Source of the DNA: Sphingomonas sp. DG1-23 | GTDB taxonomy: Bacteria; Pseudomonadota; Alphaproteobacteria; Sphingomonadales; Sphingomonadaceae | Assembly: GCF_030730875.1 (NCBI RefSeq) | Contig: NZ_JAVAMA010000007.1 | Span: forward strand, 62,001-126,000 | Length of the DNA stretch: 64,000 nucleotides | Reading direction: 5' to 3' | Shown: one piece after another, positions 25,067 to 33,569 of the stretch | Numbering within the stretch: position 1 is the stretch's first letter | Layout: each line of letters opens with the position of its first letter | Notes under the pieces: generated by a model | What the model was told of the DNA's origin: nothing | The model's input: the letters and a program-made list of their open reading frames with translations, nothing else | Databases searched by the model: none | Made by a program: the position numbers and the translations under genes

Positions 25067-27145
25067 TCAGCGCAATTTGATCAAAGCGACGCCGTGCGCC
25101 GACAGCGTTCCGCCCGCCAGATCGCCGGTGACCAGCGAAGCGCCCGCGGGCAAAGCGATCGGATGCGGTTCGGCGCCGTGGTTGATCAGGATGAGCAGCC
25201 GCTTGCCCGCGCCGCTGCGTTCGCCGACTTCGATGTCGGGGTGCAGGTCTGCGAGCACGGGGCGGATGCCTGCGCCGTCGAGCAATTGCGTAGCAATGGT
25301 GGCGAGCAGGCCGTCGTCGAGCCAGCCGCCGATATAGGTGATCCGGCCTTTGCCCACGCGGCGCGTGACGGCGGCGGGCTTGCCGTCGAGCCAGCCATGG
25401 GGGTCGGAATACGTCGCCAGCACCTCGACGTCCTTTGCGACCGGCCGGATCGCTTCGGCCCAGATGTTGGCCTTGCCCGCGCCATAGCTGCCCTGCACGC
25501 CGACCGGCGCGTCGAGGGCGTAATATTGCTCGACTTCGGCGCCCAGCAGATCGGCGAGCGGACCGGGCTGGCGCTTCGGCCAGAGGGCGTTGGCGTCGTC
25601 CTTCATCCCCGATCGCGGGCCGAGCACGAGATGCCCGCCGGCTCGGACATAAGCGACGAGGCGTTCGGCCTGCGGCGGGGTCAGGACGTGGAGGCTCGGC
25701 GCGACGACCAGCCGGTATTTGCCGAGTTCGGCATCGGGGGCGATGACGTGGATGCCCTGGGTGCGGGTGCGCAGCGGGCGGTAGAGGCTCAGGAATTGCC
25801 GGACCGGATCGAAATCCTTGTGATGGCGCTGGATGTCGATCGCCCAGCGACTGTCATAGGAAAACAGCATCGCGATCTGGGCGGCGGGTTCGGTATCGGC
25901 GAGCAAGGGCGCCGCCTGCGCGAATTCCTTGCCGGTGCGGGCCACTTCGCCGAACACCGGGACCGGGGTGCCGTCGGCACCGAGCAGCGCGCCGTGATAG
26001 GTCTCCTGCCCGTTCCGCGCAGGGCGCCATTGCCAATAGAGCAACGCATCGGCGCCGTGGCCGACTGCCTGCCACGCCATTTCGCGGACCTGTCCCGGAT
26101 CGAGCGCGCGATTGACCGGAACCCAGTCGACCCGACCGGGCTGGGTCTCCATCAGCCAGAAATTGCGCTGCTTGTAGCCGCGGACGAGATCGTGATTGGC
26201 GCCGTTGGCCACCCAATCGGGGCGGCCGTCGGGGATGTAATTGTCCCACGACGCCATATCGACGACGCGGTGGAGCGCGAAATGGTCGAAACCGGCATTC
26301 CAGAACATCGTGTTGGTGGTGACGAACTGGCGTGGATCGGCGTGGGCGCGGATCGCCGCCGCCTGCGCCGCGACATAATCGGTCCAGGTCGCGGTGGTGA
26401 AATGCTTGAAGTCGAGCAACAGGCCGGGATTGTGCTGCCCGGTGGCGCGCAGCGGGACCTGATCGAAATTATTGTAATGCTGGCTCCAATATTGGGTCGC
26501 CCAGCGCCGGTTGAGTTCGTCGATCGTGCCGTAGCGCTGCTCGAGAAAATGGTGCCACGCGGCGACGGACTCGGGGTCCCATGACGGCGGGCCGATCTCG
26601 TTGTCGATCTGCCAACCGACGATCGCGGGGTTCTTTCCGTAGCGCGTCGCCATCTCGGCTGCGATGCGTGTGGCGAACTGGCGGTAGCGCGCGCTGGCGA
26701 AGGAGAAATGCCGTCGGCCGCCATGGCCGGCGCGCTTGCCGTCTTCGTCGACGCGCAGCGTGTCGGGATATTTCTGGGTGAGCCAGGCCGGCGGCGCTGC
26801 GCTGGGCGTGCCGAGCACGACCATCATGCCGTTGCGCACCGCGGCATCGATCGCACGATCGAGCCAGCCGAAGTCGAAGCGGCCCTCCTCGGGCTCCATC
26901 GTGCTCCAAGCGAATTCGGCCAGCCGCACCGTGTTGAACCCGGCGCTCCTCATCAGCTGAAGATCGGTTTGCCACCGCGCTTCGGGCCATTGCTCGGGAT
27001 ACCAGGCGACCCCGAAGGCGAGCGCGGGACGGTTTTCGAACTGGGTGGCCCGGGCGTGCCAGACGCGCGATTGGGCATGCGCCGGGGCGATCGCGGCGAC
27101 AATCACGCCGAGCGCAGCCGCAAGCGTCGTCAAACTTCTCCGCAA
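25067..27145 (-). CDS. GH42-type beta-galactosidase, exported
   Basis: A 692-residue glycoside hydrolase with signal peptide (cut after AHAQ). The clan-A TIM barrel shows GVAWYPEQWPE near the N-terminus, NTVRLAEFAWSTMEP, acid/base Glu183 in GWQIDNEIG and nucleophile Glu333 in FWLMETQPG. A beta-galactosidase trimerisation-like domain follows from about residue 400 (SYDSRWAI, VRAGGHLVLGPRSGMKD) and a small beta domain ends the protein. GH42 enzymes release terminal beta-galactose, or alpha-L-arabinopyranose in some cases. The start is TTG 27145, supported by AGAGGAGAGG just before it; no ATG fits. A paralogue lies at 51188-53260. The AT-rich element at 27161-27180 sits immediately upstream. Confidence 0.92.
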   Translation of the reverse strand: MRRSLTTLAAALGVIVAAIAPAHAQSRVWHARATQFENRPALAFGVAWYPEQWPEARWQTDLQLMRSAGFNTVRLAEFAWSTMEPEEGRFDFGWLDRAIDAAVRNGMMVVLGTPSAAPPAWLTQKYPDTLRVDEDGKRAGHGGRRHFSFASARYRQFATRIAAEMATRYGKNPAIVGWQIDNEIGPPSWDPESVAAWHHFLEQRYGTIDELNRRWATQYWSQHYNNFDQVPLRATGQHNPGLLLDFKHFTTATWTDYVAAQAAAIRAHADPRQFVTTNTMFWNAGFDHFALHRVVDMASWDNYIPDGRPDWVANGANHDLVRGYKQRNFWLMETQPGRVDWVPVNRALDPGQVREMAWQAVGHGADALLYWQWRPARNGQETYHGALLGADGTPVPVFGEVARTGKEFAQAAPLLADTEPAAQIAMLFSYDSRWAIDIQRHHKDFDPVRQFLSLYRPLRTRTQGIHVIAPDAELGKYRLVVAPSLHVLTPPQAERLVAYVRAGGHLVLGPRSGMKDDANALWPKRQPGPLADLLGAEVEQYYALDAPVGVQGSYGAGKANIWAEAIRPVAKDVEVLATYSDPHGWLDGKPAAVTRRVGKGRITYIGGWLDDGLLATIATQLLDGAGIRPVLADLHPDIEVGERSGAGKRLLILINHGAEPHPIALPAGASLVTGDLAGGTLSAHGVALIKLR

Positions 27146-27160
27146 CCCGCCTCTCCTCTT

Positions 27161-27180
27161 GATTAGTATTATGATATGAG
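27161..27180. promoter_or_regulatory. AT-rich operator-like element, site B
   Basis: The sequence begins GATTAGTAT-TAT-GATAT. The first 12 bases are identical to the reverse complement of site C at 38147-38167. It lies 16-35 bases upstream of the GH42 start and 81 bases upstream of the divergent GH127 start, so one bound protein could control both units. Confidence 0.55.
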
Positions 27181-27260
27181 GGAAACGGTCGGCATAGCAA
27201 GCGCCGGCGACACTCCGCGATCGACCGGTTTATAGTGCGGACCGCGGGACGAGGGATGGG

Positions 27261-29084
27261 ATGATGCAAGGTTTGGCCGACACGGTGCTCTCACGCCGCG
27301 CAGTGATTCATTGCGCCGCCTGCGCGACCGCGGGCGGCACGCTGGGCGCGGTGCCGATGGCGTGGGCGGCTGATCCCGCGGTGCTGCGCGGCAAGGAAGC
27401 GGTGCACGAATTTCCCTATGGCGCGGTGCGGCTCACCGGCGGGCGGATCAAGCAGCAATATGATCACATTCACGCCCATTATCTCGCGCTCGACAATGAT
27501 CGCGTGCTCAAGGTCTTCCGCGAGAATGCCGGACTGCCGGCGCCGGGCCCGAACATGGGCGGCTGGTACGATCAGGACGGCTTCGTTCCCGGGCTGACGC
27601 TCGGTCAATATATTTCGGGCCTCGCGCGCCTCGGCGCCGCCACCGGCGACAAGGCCGCGCATGCCAAGGTCGCCGCGTTGGTCGACGGCTTCGGCAAGGC
27701 GTTCGTCAAGGCGGGCAATCCCTATGCCGGCCCCAAGGCGCAGGCGCAGTGGGCTGCCTATGTCATGGACAAATACGTCGTCGGGATGATCGACGCGTAC
27801 CGGCTGAGCGGCGTCGAGCAGGCGAAGACCCTCCTCCCGATCATCATCGAGAAGTGCCGACCCTATATCTCGCCGGTCTCGCGCGACCGGATCGGCAAGG
27901 TCAATCCACCGTACGACGAGACGTACATCATGTCGGAGAACCTCTTCCACGTCGCCGACATCACCGGCGACGACAAATATCGCCGGATGGCGATCCATTA
28001 TCTGCTCGACAAGGAATGGTTCGATCCGCTCGCGGCGGGGCAGGACGTGCTGCCCGAGAAGCATGCGTACAGCCACACGATCGCGTTGAGCTCGGGCGCG
28101 CAGGCCTATCTCCATCTCGGGGACGCCAAGTATCGCAAGGCACTCGAGAATGCGTGGAAGTTCATGGAGCCGCAGCGCTTCGCCAGCGGCGGCTGGGGCC
28201 CCGAGGAGCAGTTCGTCCATTTGCATCAGGGCAAGCTCGCGGCGAGCCTCAAGAGCTCGAAGGCGCATTTCGAAACGCCGTGCGGCGCCTTCGCCGACCT
28301 CAAGCTCGCGCGCTATCTGATCCGCTTCACCGGCGAGCCGCTTTATGGCGACGGTCTCGAGCGCACGCTGTACAACACCATGCTCGCGGTGCGTACCGCG
28401 GACAGCGACGGCGGCTATCCTTATTATTCGGACTACGGATCGCAGGGCGAGAAGCGCTATTATCACCAGAAATGGCCGTGTTGCTCGGGCACGCTGGTCC
28501 AGGGCGTCGCCGACTATGTGCTCAATCTCTATTTCCACGACGACGACGCACTGCTCGTCAATCTGTACGCGCCATCCGAAGTGACCTGGGATCGCCCCGG
28601 CGGCGCGGTCGAAGTGGTGCAGGAAACCAACTACCCCGAGACCGACAAGGTCCGCCTGATCGTGCGCAAGCCCGGCAATGGCCGCTTCGCGATGAAGCTG
28701 CGCATCCCCGCGTGGAGCAAGGGCGCGACGGTCTCGGTCAACGGCAAGTCGCAGCCTGCCACGGCCGGCCAGCTTGCCCTGATCGATCGCAACTGGAAGG
28801 CGGGCGACACGATCGAGCTCAACCTGCCCCAGCCGCTGCGCACGCTGGCGATCGACGATCAGAACCCTAACCTGCAGGCGCTGATGCGCGGTGCGGTGAT
28901 GTATGTCGGGATCAATCCGTGGGACGGCATCGACGAGCAGGTCGTCGCTTTGCCCGGGGCGCTCGAGCCCATGCCCGGCCAGGCCGAGGCCTATCGTGCG
29001 CGGATCGATGGCCGCGACCTCGTCTTCGTGCCGTATCACAATGTCGATACCGAACGCACCGCCACCTATTTCAAGACGTCGTGA
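27261..29084 (+). CDS. GH127-family glycoside hydrolase (beta-L-arabinofuranosidase / aceric acid hydrolase type)
   Basis: A 607-residue enzyme with an SRRAVI twin-arginine-like signal and hydrophobic stretch ending near AWA, so it is exported. Catalytic landmarks of GH127 are present: Glu338 and Cys341 in FETPCGAF, and the Cys407-Cys408 pair in KWPCCSGTL, equivalent to the zinc-bound Cys cluster and Cys nucleophile of HypBA1. GH127 includes beta-L-arabinofuranosidases and, in Bacteroides, an enzyme acting on aceric acid of rhamnogalacturonan II. Either would fit this locus. The TGA overlaps the ATG of the RuBisCO-like gene (TGATG), so hydrolase and metabolic enzyme are translationally coupled. 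GAGGGATGGG precedes the start. Confidence 0.93.
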   Translation: MMQGLADTVLSRRAVIHCAACATAGGTLGAVPMAWAADPAVLRGKEAVHEFPYGAVRLTGGRIKQQYDHIHAHYLALDNDRVLKVFRENAGLPAPGPNMGGWYDQDGFVPGLTLGQYISGLARLGAATGDKAAHAKVAALVDGFGKAFVKAGNPYAGPKAQAQWAAYVMDKYVVGMIDAYRLSGVEQAKTLLPIIIEKCRPYISPVSRDRIGKVNPPYDETYIMSENLFHVADITGDDKYRRMAIHYLLDKEWFDPLAAGQDVLPEKHAYSHTIALSSGAQAYLHLGDAKYRKALENAWKFMEPQRFASGGWGPEEQFVHLHQGKLAASLKSSKAHFETPCGAFADLKLARYLIRFTGEPLYGDGLERTLYNTMLAVRTADSDGGYPYYSDYGSQGEKRYYHQKWPCCSGTLVQGVADYVLNLYFHDDDALLVNLYAPSEVTWDRPGGAVEVVQETNYPETDKVRLIVRKPGNGRFAMKLRIPAWSKGATVSVNGKSQPATAGQLALIDRNWKAGDTIELNLPQPLRTLAIDDQNPNLQALMRGAVMYVGINPWDGIDEQVVALPGALEPMPGQAEAYRARIDGRDLVFVPYHNVDTERTATYFKTS

Positions 29085-30355
29085 TGGCCAGCACAGACCG
29101 CGTCTACGCGACCTATTGGATCGAGACTGCCTTTCCGCTGGAGCAAGCGGCGACGACGATGGCCGGCGAGCAATCGACCGGCACCTTCGTCCGCGTGCCC
29201 GGCGAGACCGATGAACTTCGCGAGGCGCATGCCGCGCGGGTCGAGGACCTGGTCGAGCTGGGCGAGGTGGCGGCGCCGTCGCTCCCCGGCTCGGGCCTGC
29301 CCAAGAGCGGCGATGCGCGCCGCCGCGCCGCGCGCGTGATCTTGTCATGGCCGATCGCCAATTTCGGTCCGTCATTGCCCAATCTGCTTGCCGCGGTGGC
29401 GGGCAATCTTTCCGAGCTCAAGGCCTTTTCGGGGTTGAAGCTGCTCGATCTCAAGCTGCCGCCGGTCTTCCTCGAACGCTATCAGGGGCCGCAATTCGGC
29501 GTTGCCGGCACGCGCCGGCTGGCCGGCGTGTACGACCGCCCGATCATCGGTACCATCATCAAGCCCAGCGTCGGTCTCTCCCCGGAAGCGACTGCCGAAC
29601 AGGTGCGCGTGCTGGTCGAGGCCGGCGTCGATTTCATCAAGGACGACGAGCTGCAGTCCGACGGGCCGCATTGCCCGTTCGATGCGCGGGTCTCGGCGGT
29701 GATGCAGGTAATCCGCGACCATGCCGAGCGCACCGGCAAAAAGGTGATGTTCGCCGCCAATCTGACCGGCGACATGGACGAGATGCGCGCGCGCCACGAT
29801 CATGTCCTCGCCGAAGGCGGCACGTGCATCATGGCGAGCATGAACTCGATCGGCTTGCCCGCGATGAAGATGCTGCGTGCGCATTCCCAATTGCCGATAC
29901 ACGGCCACCGCAACGGCTGGGGCATGCTCGGCCGCTCGCCGGCCACGGGCATGAGCTTCCTCGCCTATCAGAAGCTCTGGCGGCTGGCGGGGATCGACCA
30001 CACTCATGTCAACGGCATCGACAACAAGTTCTGCGAGGAGAATGACAGCGTCATCGCCTCGGCGCGCGAATGCCTGACGCCGATGTTCGACGCGCCGCAT
30101 CCCGGATGCGAGATCATGCCGGTCTTCTCCTCGGGCCAGTCGGCGCGGCAGGCGGCGCCCACTTTTGCGGCGCTGGGCAGCGCCGATCTGATGTTCGCCG
30201 CGGGCGGCGGGATCATGGCGCATCCAGGCGGCCCCGCAGCGGGCGTCCGGGCGCTGCGCCAGGCTTGGGATGCCGCGGTGGCCGGGGTGCCGATCGCCGA
30301 GGCGGCGCGAGACGCACCCGAGCTGGAGGCGGCGCTGGCGGCGTTCGGCGGGTGA
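29084..30355 (+). CDS. RuBisCO-like protein, probable 3-oxo-isoapionate-4-phosphate decarboxylase type
   Basis: A 423-residue form-IV-like RuBisCO homologue. The barrel shows IIGTIIKPSVGLSP, the active-site segment FIKDDELQ with Lys186, Asp188 and Glu189 (carbamylated Lys and Mg ligands in RuBisCO), then MFAANLTGD, HGHRNGWGML and the phosphate-site segment MFAAGGGIMAHPGG. It is not a CO2-fixing form: no small subunit or phosphoribulokinase lies nearby. It is followed at once by a DUF1537 kinase. That pair is the signature of the published oxidative D-apiose routes, in which the kinase phosphorylates 3-oxo-isoapionate and the RuBisCO-like enzyme decarboxylates or cleaves it. The specific reaction is inferred from neighbours; other RuBisCO-like chemistries are possible. 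Confidence 0.85.
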   Translation: MASTDRVYATYWIETAFPLEQAATTMAGEQSTGTFVRVPGETDELREAHAARVEDLVELGEVAAPSLPGSGLPKSGDARRRAARVILSWPIANFGPSLPNLLAAVAGNLSELKAFSGLKLLDLKLPPVFLERYQGPQFGVAGTRRLAGVYDRPIIGTIIKPSVGLSPEATAEQVRVLVEAGVDFIKDDELQSDGPHCPFDARVSAVMQVIRDHAERTGKKVMFAANLTGDMDEMRARHDHVLAEGGTCIMASMNSIGLPAMKMLRAHSQLPIHGHRNGWGMLGRSPATGMSFLAYQKLWRLAGIDHTHVNGIDNKFCEENDSVIASARECLTPMFDAPHPGCEIMPVFSSGQSARQAAPTFAALGSADLMFAAGGGIMAHPGGPAAGVRALRQAWDAAVAGVPIAEAARDAPELEAALAAFGG

Positions 30356-31629
30356 GCCTGCTCTACGCCTTTTACGGCGACGACTTCACCGGCTCGACCG
30401 ACGTGCTCGAGCAGCTCGCCGAAGGCGGGGTGCCGGCGGTTCTGTTTCTCCGCGCACCCGATGCGGTGCTGCGCGCGCGCTTTCCCGATGTCCGCGCGGT
30501 CGGCCTGGCCGGCGACAGTCGCAGCCGCTCGCCCGACTGGATGGATGCGCACCTGCCCGCCGCGTACGGTGCTTTGCGCGAGGCCGCGGTCGTTCATTAC
30601 AAGACCTGCTCGACCTTCGACAGCAGCCCCACGATCGGCTCGATCGGTCGAGCGCTCGACATCGGCATGGCCGCGTTCGGCGGCCCCGCGGCGATCGTGG
30701 TCGCGGCACCGCATCTGGGACGCTATCTCGCCTTCGGCAATCTGTTCGCCGCGGCGGGGGCGGAGATCTTTCGTATCGACCGACACCCGACCATGGCGCG
30801 CCATCCGGTGACGCCGATGCACGAAGCGGATCTGATCCGCCACCTCGCCGCGCAGACCGGTGCCCGCATCACGCTGGTCCCGCTCGACCGGGTGCAGGCG
30901 AAGCAGGCGGGAACGGCGTTCGATGCAGCGCGGGACAGCGACGCGATATTGTTCGACGGCGTCGCCATGGACGATCTCGCCGAAACCGGCGCGGTGCTCC
31001 TGTCGCGCGGCGTGCGCCTTGCGGTCGGCAGTTCGGGCGTGACGCGGGCGCTGGTGCTGGCGTGGCGTGCGGCGGGTTTGATCGAGGGCGCAGCGGAAAC
31101 CGCGCGTGCCGATGCAGTCGAGCGGCTGCTGGTGGTGAGCGGGAGCTGCTCGCCGGCCACTGCGCGCCAGATCGTGCGTGGCGTCGCGGAGGGTTATCGT
31201 CCGGTGCGTGCCGACGTCGCGGCGCTGCTGCGCGGCGAGAGCGGCGAGGAAGCGCGGTTGGCGGACGAGGCCATTGCGGCGCTGAGTGCCGGCGGGCGCT
31301 GCGTGATCCATACGGCCGAGGGCCCGATCGGCGAGGTGCCTGCCGCGGGCGACCGGCTCGGCGCGGCGCTCGGCCGGATCTCCGGCAAGGCGATCCGCGA
31401 AGCCGGCGTGCGCCGTGTATTGTTTGCCGGGGGGGACACTTCGAGCCACGGGGTCGCCGAACTCGGCATCGACGCATTGACCTGGGCCGCGCCGATCGAG
31501 CGCGGCGCACCTCTGGTCCGCGCCCACGCGGCGGACGCTGCGATCGACGGGCTCGAATTGGTGCTCAAGGGCGGCCAGATGGGCGGCGAGGGCTTTTTCG
31601 AGACGGTTCGCCGCGGTACCCCCGCCTAG
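30352..31629 (+). CDS. DUF1537-family four-carbon acid sugar kinase (OiaK-like)
   Basis: A 425-residue ATP-dependent kinase of the DUF1537/DtnK/OtnK type. The N-terminal domain starts YAFYGDDFTGSTDVLEQL, the substrate-binding hallmark, and the C-terminal nucleotide-binding domain holds LLVVSGSCSPATARQI, LFAGGDTSSHGVAELGID and LKGGQMGGEGFF. GTG 30352 overlaps the TGA of the RuBisCO-like gene (GTGA). Characterised members phosphorylate D-threonate, D-erythronate, D-tartronate-type acids or 3-oxo-isoapionate. Coupling to a RuBisCO-like protein in a locus with an apiosidase favours 3-oxo-isoapionate, by inference. The stop lies one base from the stop of the convergent MFS gene. Confidence 0.9.
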   Translation: MSLLYAFYGDDFTGSTDVLEQLAEGGVPAVLFLRAPDAVLRARFPDVRAVGLAGDSRSRSPDWMDAHLPAAYGALREAAVVHYKTCSTFDSSPTIGSIGRALDIGMAAFGGPAAIVVAAPHLGRYLAFGNLFAAAGAEIFRIDRHPTMARHPVTPMHEADLIRHLAAQTGARITLVPLDRVQAKQAGTAFDAARDSDAILFDGVAMDDLAETGAVLLSRGVRLAVGSSGVTRALVLAWRAAGLIEGAAETARADAVERLLVVSGSCSPATARQIVRGVAEGYRPVRADVAALLRGESGEEARLADEAIAALSAGGRCVIHTAEGPIGEVPAAGDRLGAALGRISGKAIREAGVRRVLFAGGDTSSHGVAELGIDALTWAAPIERGAPLVRAHAADAAIDGLELVLKGGQMGGEGFFETVRRGTPA

Positions 31630-31630
31630 A

Positions 31631-32890
31631 TCAGGCCGCTGGCGCGAGGTCCGGCGTGGCCTTGTGGTCGAAGCCCTTGGTGCAGTCGATCACCGCGAAG
31701 ATCCCCGCCGCGATCAGCACCATCGCCGCGACGCCCTGCAGCGGCAGGCTGTAATCGCCCGTCCCTGCGACGATATAGCCGATCGCCACGGTGCAGACGA
31801 AGCCGCCGAGATTGCCCGCGGTGTTCATCACGCCGCTCGCGGTGCCGCCGTAGCGCCCGCCGATCGCCATGCACATCGCCCATGCCGCGGGCAGCATCAG
31901 GTCCATCACGGCGAAGGCGGTGCTGGCGAGCAGGACGATCGCGAGCTTGCCGGTGGCGAGGCTCATCGCGACGAGCAGGCCGGCGGTGGCGGCGAGGCAA
32001 AGGCCGGTGATCAGACTATAGGCGCGGCGGATGCCGATGCGCTGCGCCAGCCGGTCGCACAGAATCCCGCCGACGAGGTTCGCGACGACGCCGAGCAGGA
32101 AGGGCAGCGAGCCGTACAGGCCCATCTCGGCGATGGTGAAGCCTGCGCCCTTGACCATCCAGGTCGGGAACCAGTTGAAGAAGAACCAGCTGCCGAACGC
32201 ATAGAAGCAATAAGCCAGCGCGATCAGCCAGAGCTGGGGCAAAGCGAGCAATTTGCGCCACGGCGTGCCGAGATGGCCGCTTTCGTCGCTGCCGATCTCG
32301 GCGACTTCCTCGGGCGTGATGCCGGGTTGGTCGGCAGGCCGGTCGCGATACCAGCCTCGCCATGCCAATGCCCAGCCGAAGCCGATAAGGCCGAGCACGA
32401 CGAATACTGCGCGCCAGCCCAATTGTGCCTGCAGCGGCACCAGCAGCAAGGGGGCTAGCGCGCCGCCGAACCGGCTCGCCGCCCAGATCACGCCCTGGCC
32501 GCGGGCGCGTTCGCGTGCCGGCAGCCAGCGATAGAGCACGCCGGACATGTTGGGATAGGCGCCCGCCGCGCCGAGCCCGAACAGGAAGCGCGCGCCGGTG
32601 AGCTGCCAGAAATTGCGGCACAAGGCCGTGACGGCGGTGAAGAACGACCACCAGATCGTGATCCGGGTGAGTTCCTTGCGATAGCCATGGCTGTCGCCCA
32701 TCGCGCCCGAGGGGATCTCGAACACCGCATAGGCGATCACATAGGCGCCGAGCACCCAGCCCCATTGATCGGGGGTGATGGCGAGGTCCTTCTGGATCGA
32801 CGGGCCGGTGACGGCGATCGCCATCCGATCGAGAAAGGTGATGACCGACAGTGCCGCGAGCAGCCCGACCACGGCATGGCGTTTCCTCAC
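31631..32890 (-). CDS. MFS transporter, ACS (anion:cation symporter) type
   Basis: A 419-residue inner-membrane porter with about 12 hydrophobic segments. FLDRMAIAVTGPSIQKDL in TM1 and the following GWVLGAYVIAYAVFEIPSGAMGDSHGYRK loop are typical of the ACS family that imports hexuronates, glucarate and similar sugar acids with protons. This suits uptake of an acidic pectin-derived monomer or disaccharide. The start is GTG 32890, overlapping the TGA of the racemase-like gene. It is the last gene of the GH140-GH78-racemase-MFS operon. Confidence 0.92.
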   Translation of the reverse strand: MRKRHAVVGLLAALSVITFLDRMAIAVTGPSIQKDLAITPDQWGWVLGAYVIAYAVFEIPSGAMGDSHGYRKELTRITIWWSFFTAVTALCRNFWQLTGARFLFGLGAAGAYPNMSGVLYRWLPARERARGQGVIWAASRFGGALAPLLLVPLQAQLGWRAVFVVLGLIGFGWALAWRGWYRDRPADQPGITPEEVAEIGSDESGHLGTPWRKLLALPQLWLIALAYCFYAFGSWFFFNWFPTWMVKGAGFTIAEMGLYGSLPFLLGVVANLVGGILCDRLAQRIGIRRAYSLITGLCLAATAGLLVAMSLATGKLAIVLLASTAFAVMDLMLPAAWAMCMAIGGRYGGTASGVMNTAGNLGGFVCTVAIGYIVAGTGDYSLPLQGVAAMVLIAAGIFAVIDCTKGFDHKATPDLAPAA

Positions 32891-33555
32891 TTGGCCAGCC
32901 CGGCGAGCAGGTCGCGCGCGCGCTCGACGCCGAGCTCGGGACTCGAGAATACCGGCGCGGGGACGGCGCCCTCGGGCAGGGTCGCCAGCACCCGCGCCAT
33001 CGATGCCTGGGCGAGGACGATCGCGTCCATGCCCTGCATCGCTTCGGTGAGGGCTTGTCCGACGATGCGGTCGTGCGTGGCGCCATCGCCGGCCATCACC
33101 GCTTCGAACGCGCCCGCGCAGAGATGCTCGACGATCTCGACGGGCTTGCCCTGCTCGGCTGCGACCCGGCGGACGAGATCGGCGGTGGGATCGAGCGTGG
33201 TCGAGAGCGTCGCCAGCACGCCGATCCGGACGCCGGTGGCCACGGCCTTTTCCGCCATGGGCCGGTCGACTCGCAGCACCGGCTGATCGTGAAGCTGCGC
33301 CGCGATGTCGACGGCGGGGCCGATCGACGAACAGGTCACCAGAGTCGCATCGGCGCCGGCGTCGAAGGTCGAGCCGACCAGGGCGACCAGCCGCCGCATC
33401 GTCGCCTTTTCGAGCATTCCGGCGGCGATGGTGTTCTTGATCAGGCTCTCATCGACGAAATGCAGCACGCGCACCCCCGGCAGGAGGCGCGCGGTCAGTT
33501 CGTTGAACATCGGGCTCAGCGTCGGCGAGGTGTGGAGCAAGGCGAGCGTCGGCAT
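32887..33555 (-). CDS. Asp/Glu/hydantoin racemase-fold protein
   Basis: A 222-residue cytoplasmic protein of the aspartate/glutamate racemase superfamily. Two candidate catalytic cysteines are visible, one in ATLVTCSSIGPAVD near residue 75 and one in EIVEHLCAGAFEA near 144, matching the two-Cys racemase plan. Members include arylmalonate decarboxylase, maleate isomerase and hydantoin racemase as well as amino acid racemases. Its position between GH78 and a sugar-acid porter argues for an unusual sugar-acid isomerase, epimerase or decarboxylase, though this is inference. ATG 33555 starts 14 bases after the GH78 stop, preceded by AGGAC. It overlaps the MFS gene by GTGA. Confidence 0.85.
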   Translation of the reverse strand: MPTLALLHTSPTLSPMFNELTARLLPGVRVLHFVDESLIKNTIAAGMLEKATMRRLVALVGSTFDAGADATLVTCSSIGPAVDIAAQLHDQPVLRVDRPMAEKAVATGVRIGVLATLSTTLDPTADLVRRVAAEQGKPVEIVEHLCAGAFEAVMAGDGATHDRIVGQALTEAMQGMDAIVLAQASMARVLATLPEGAVPAPVFSSPELGVERARDLLAGLAK

Positions 33556-33569
33556 GGTGCTGTCCTGAA

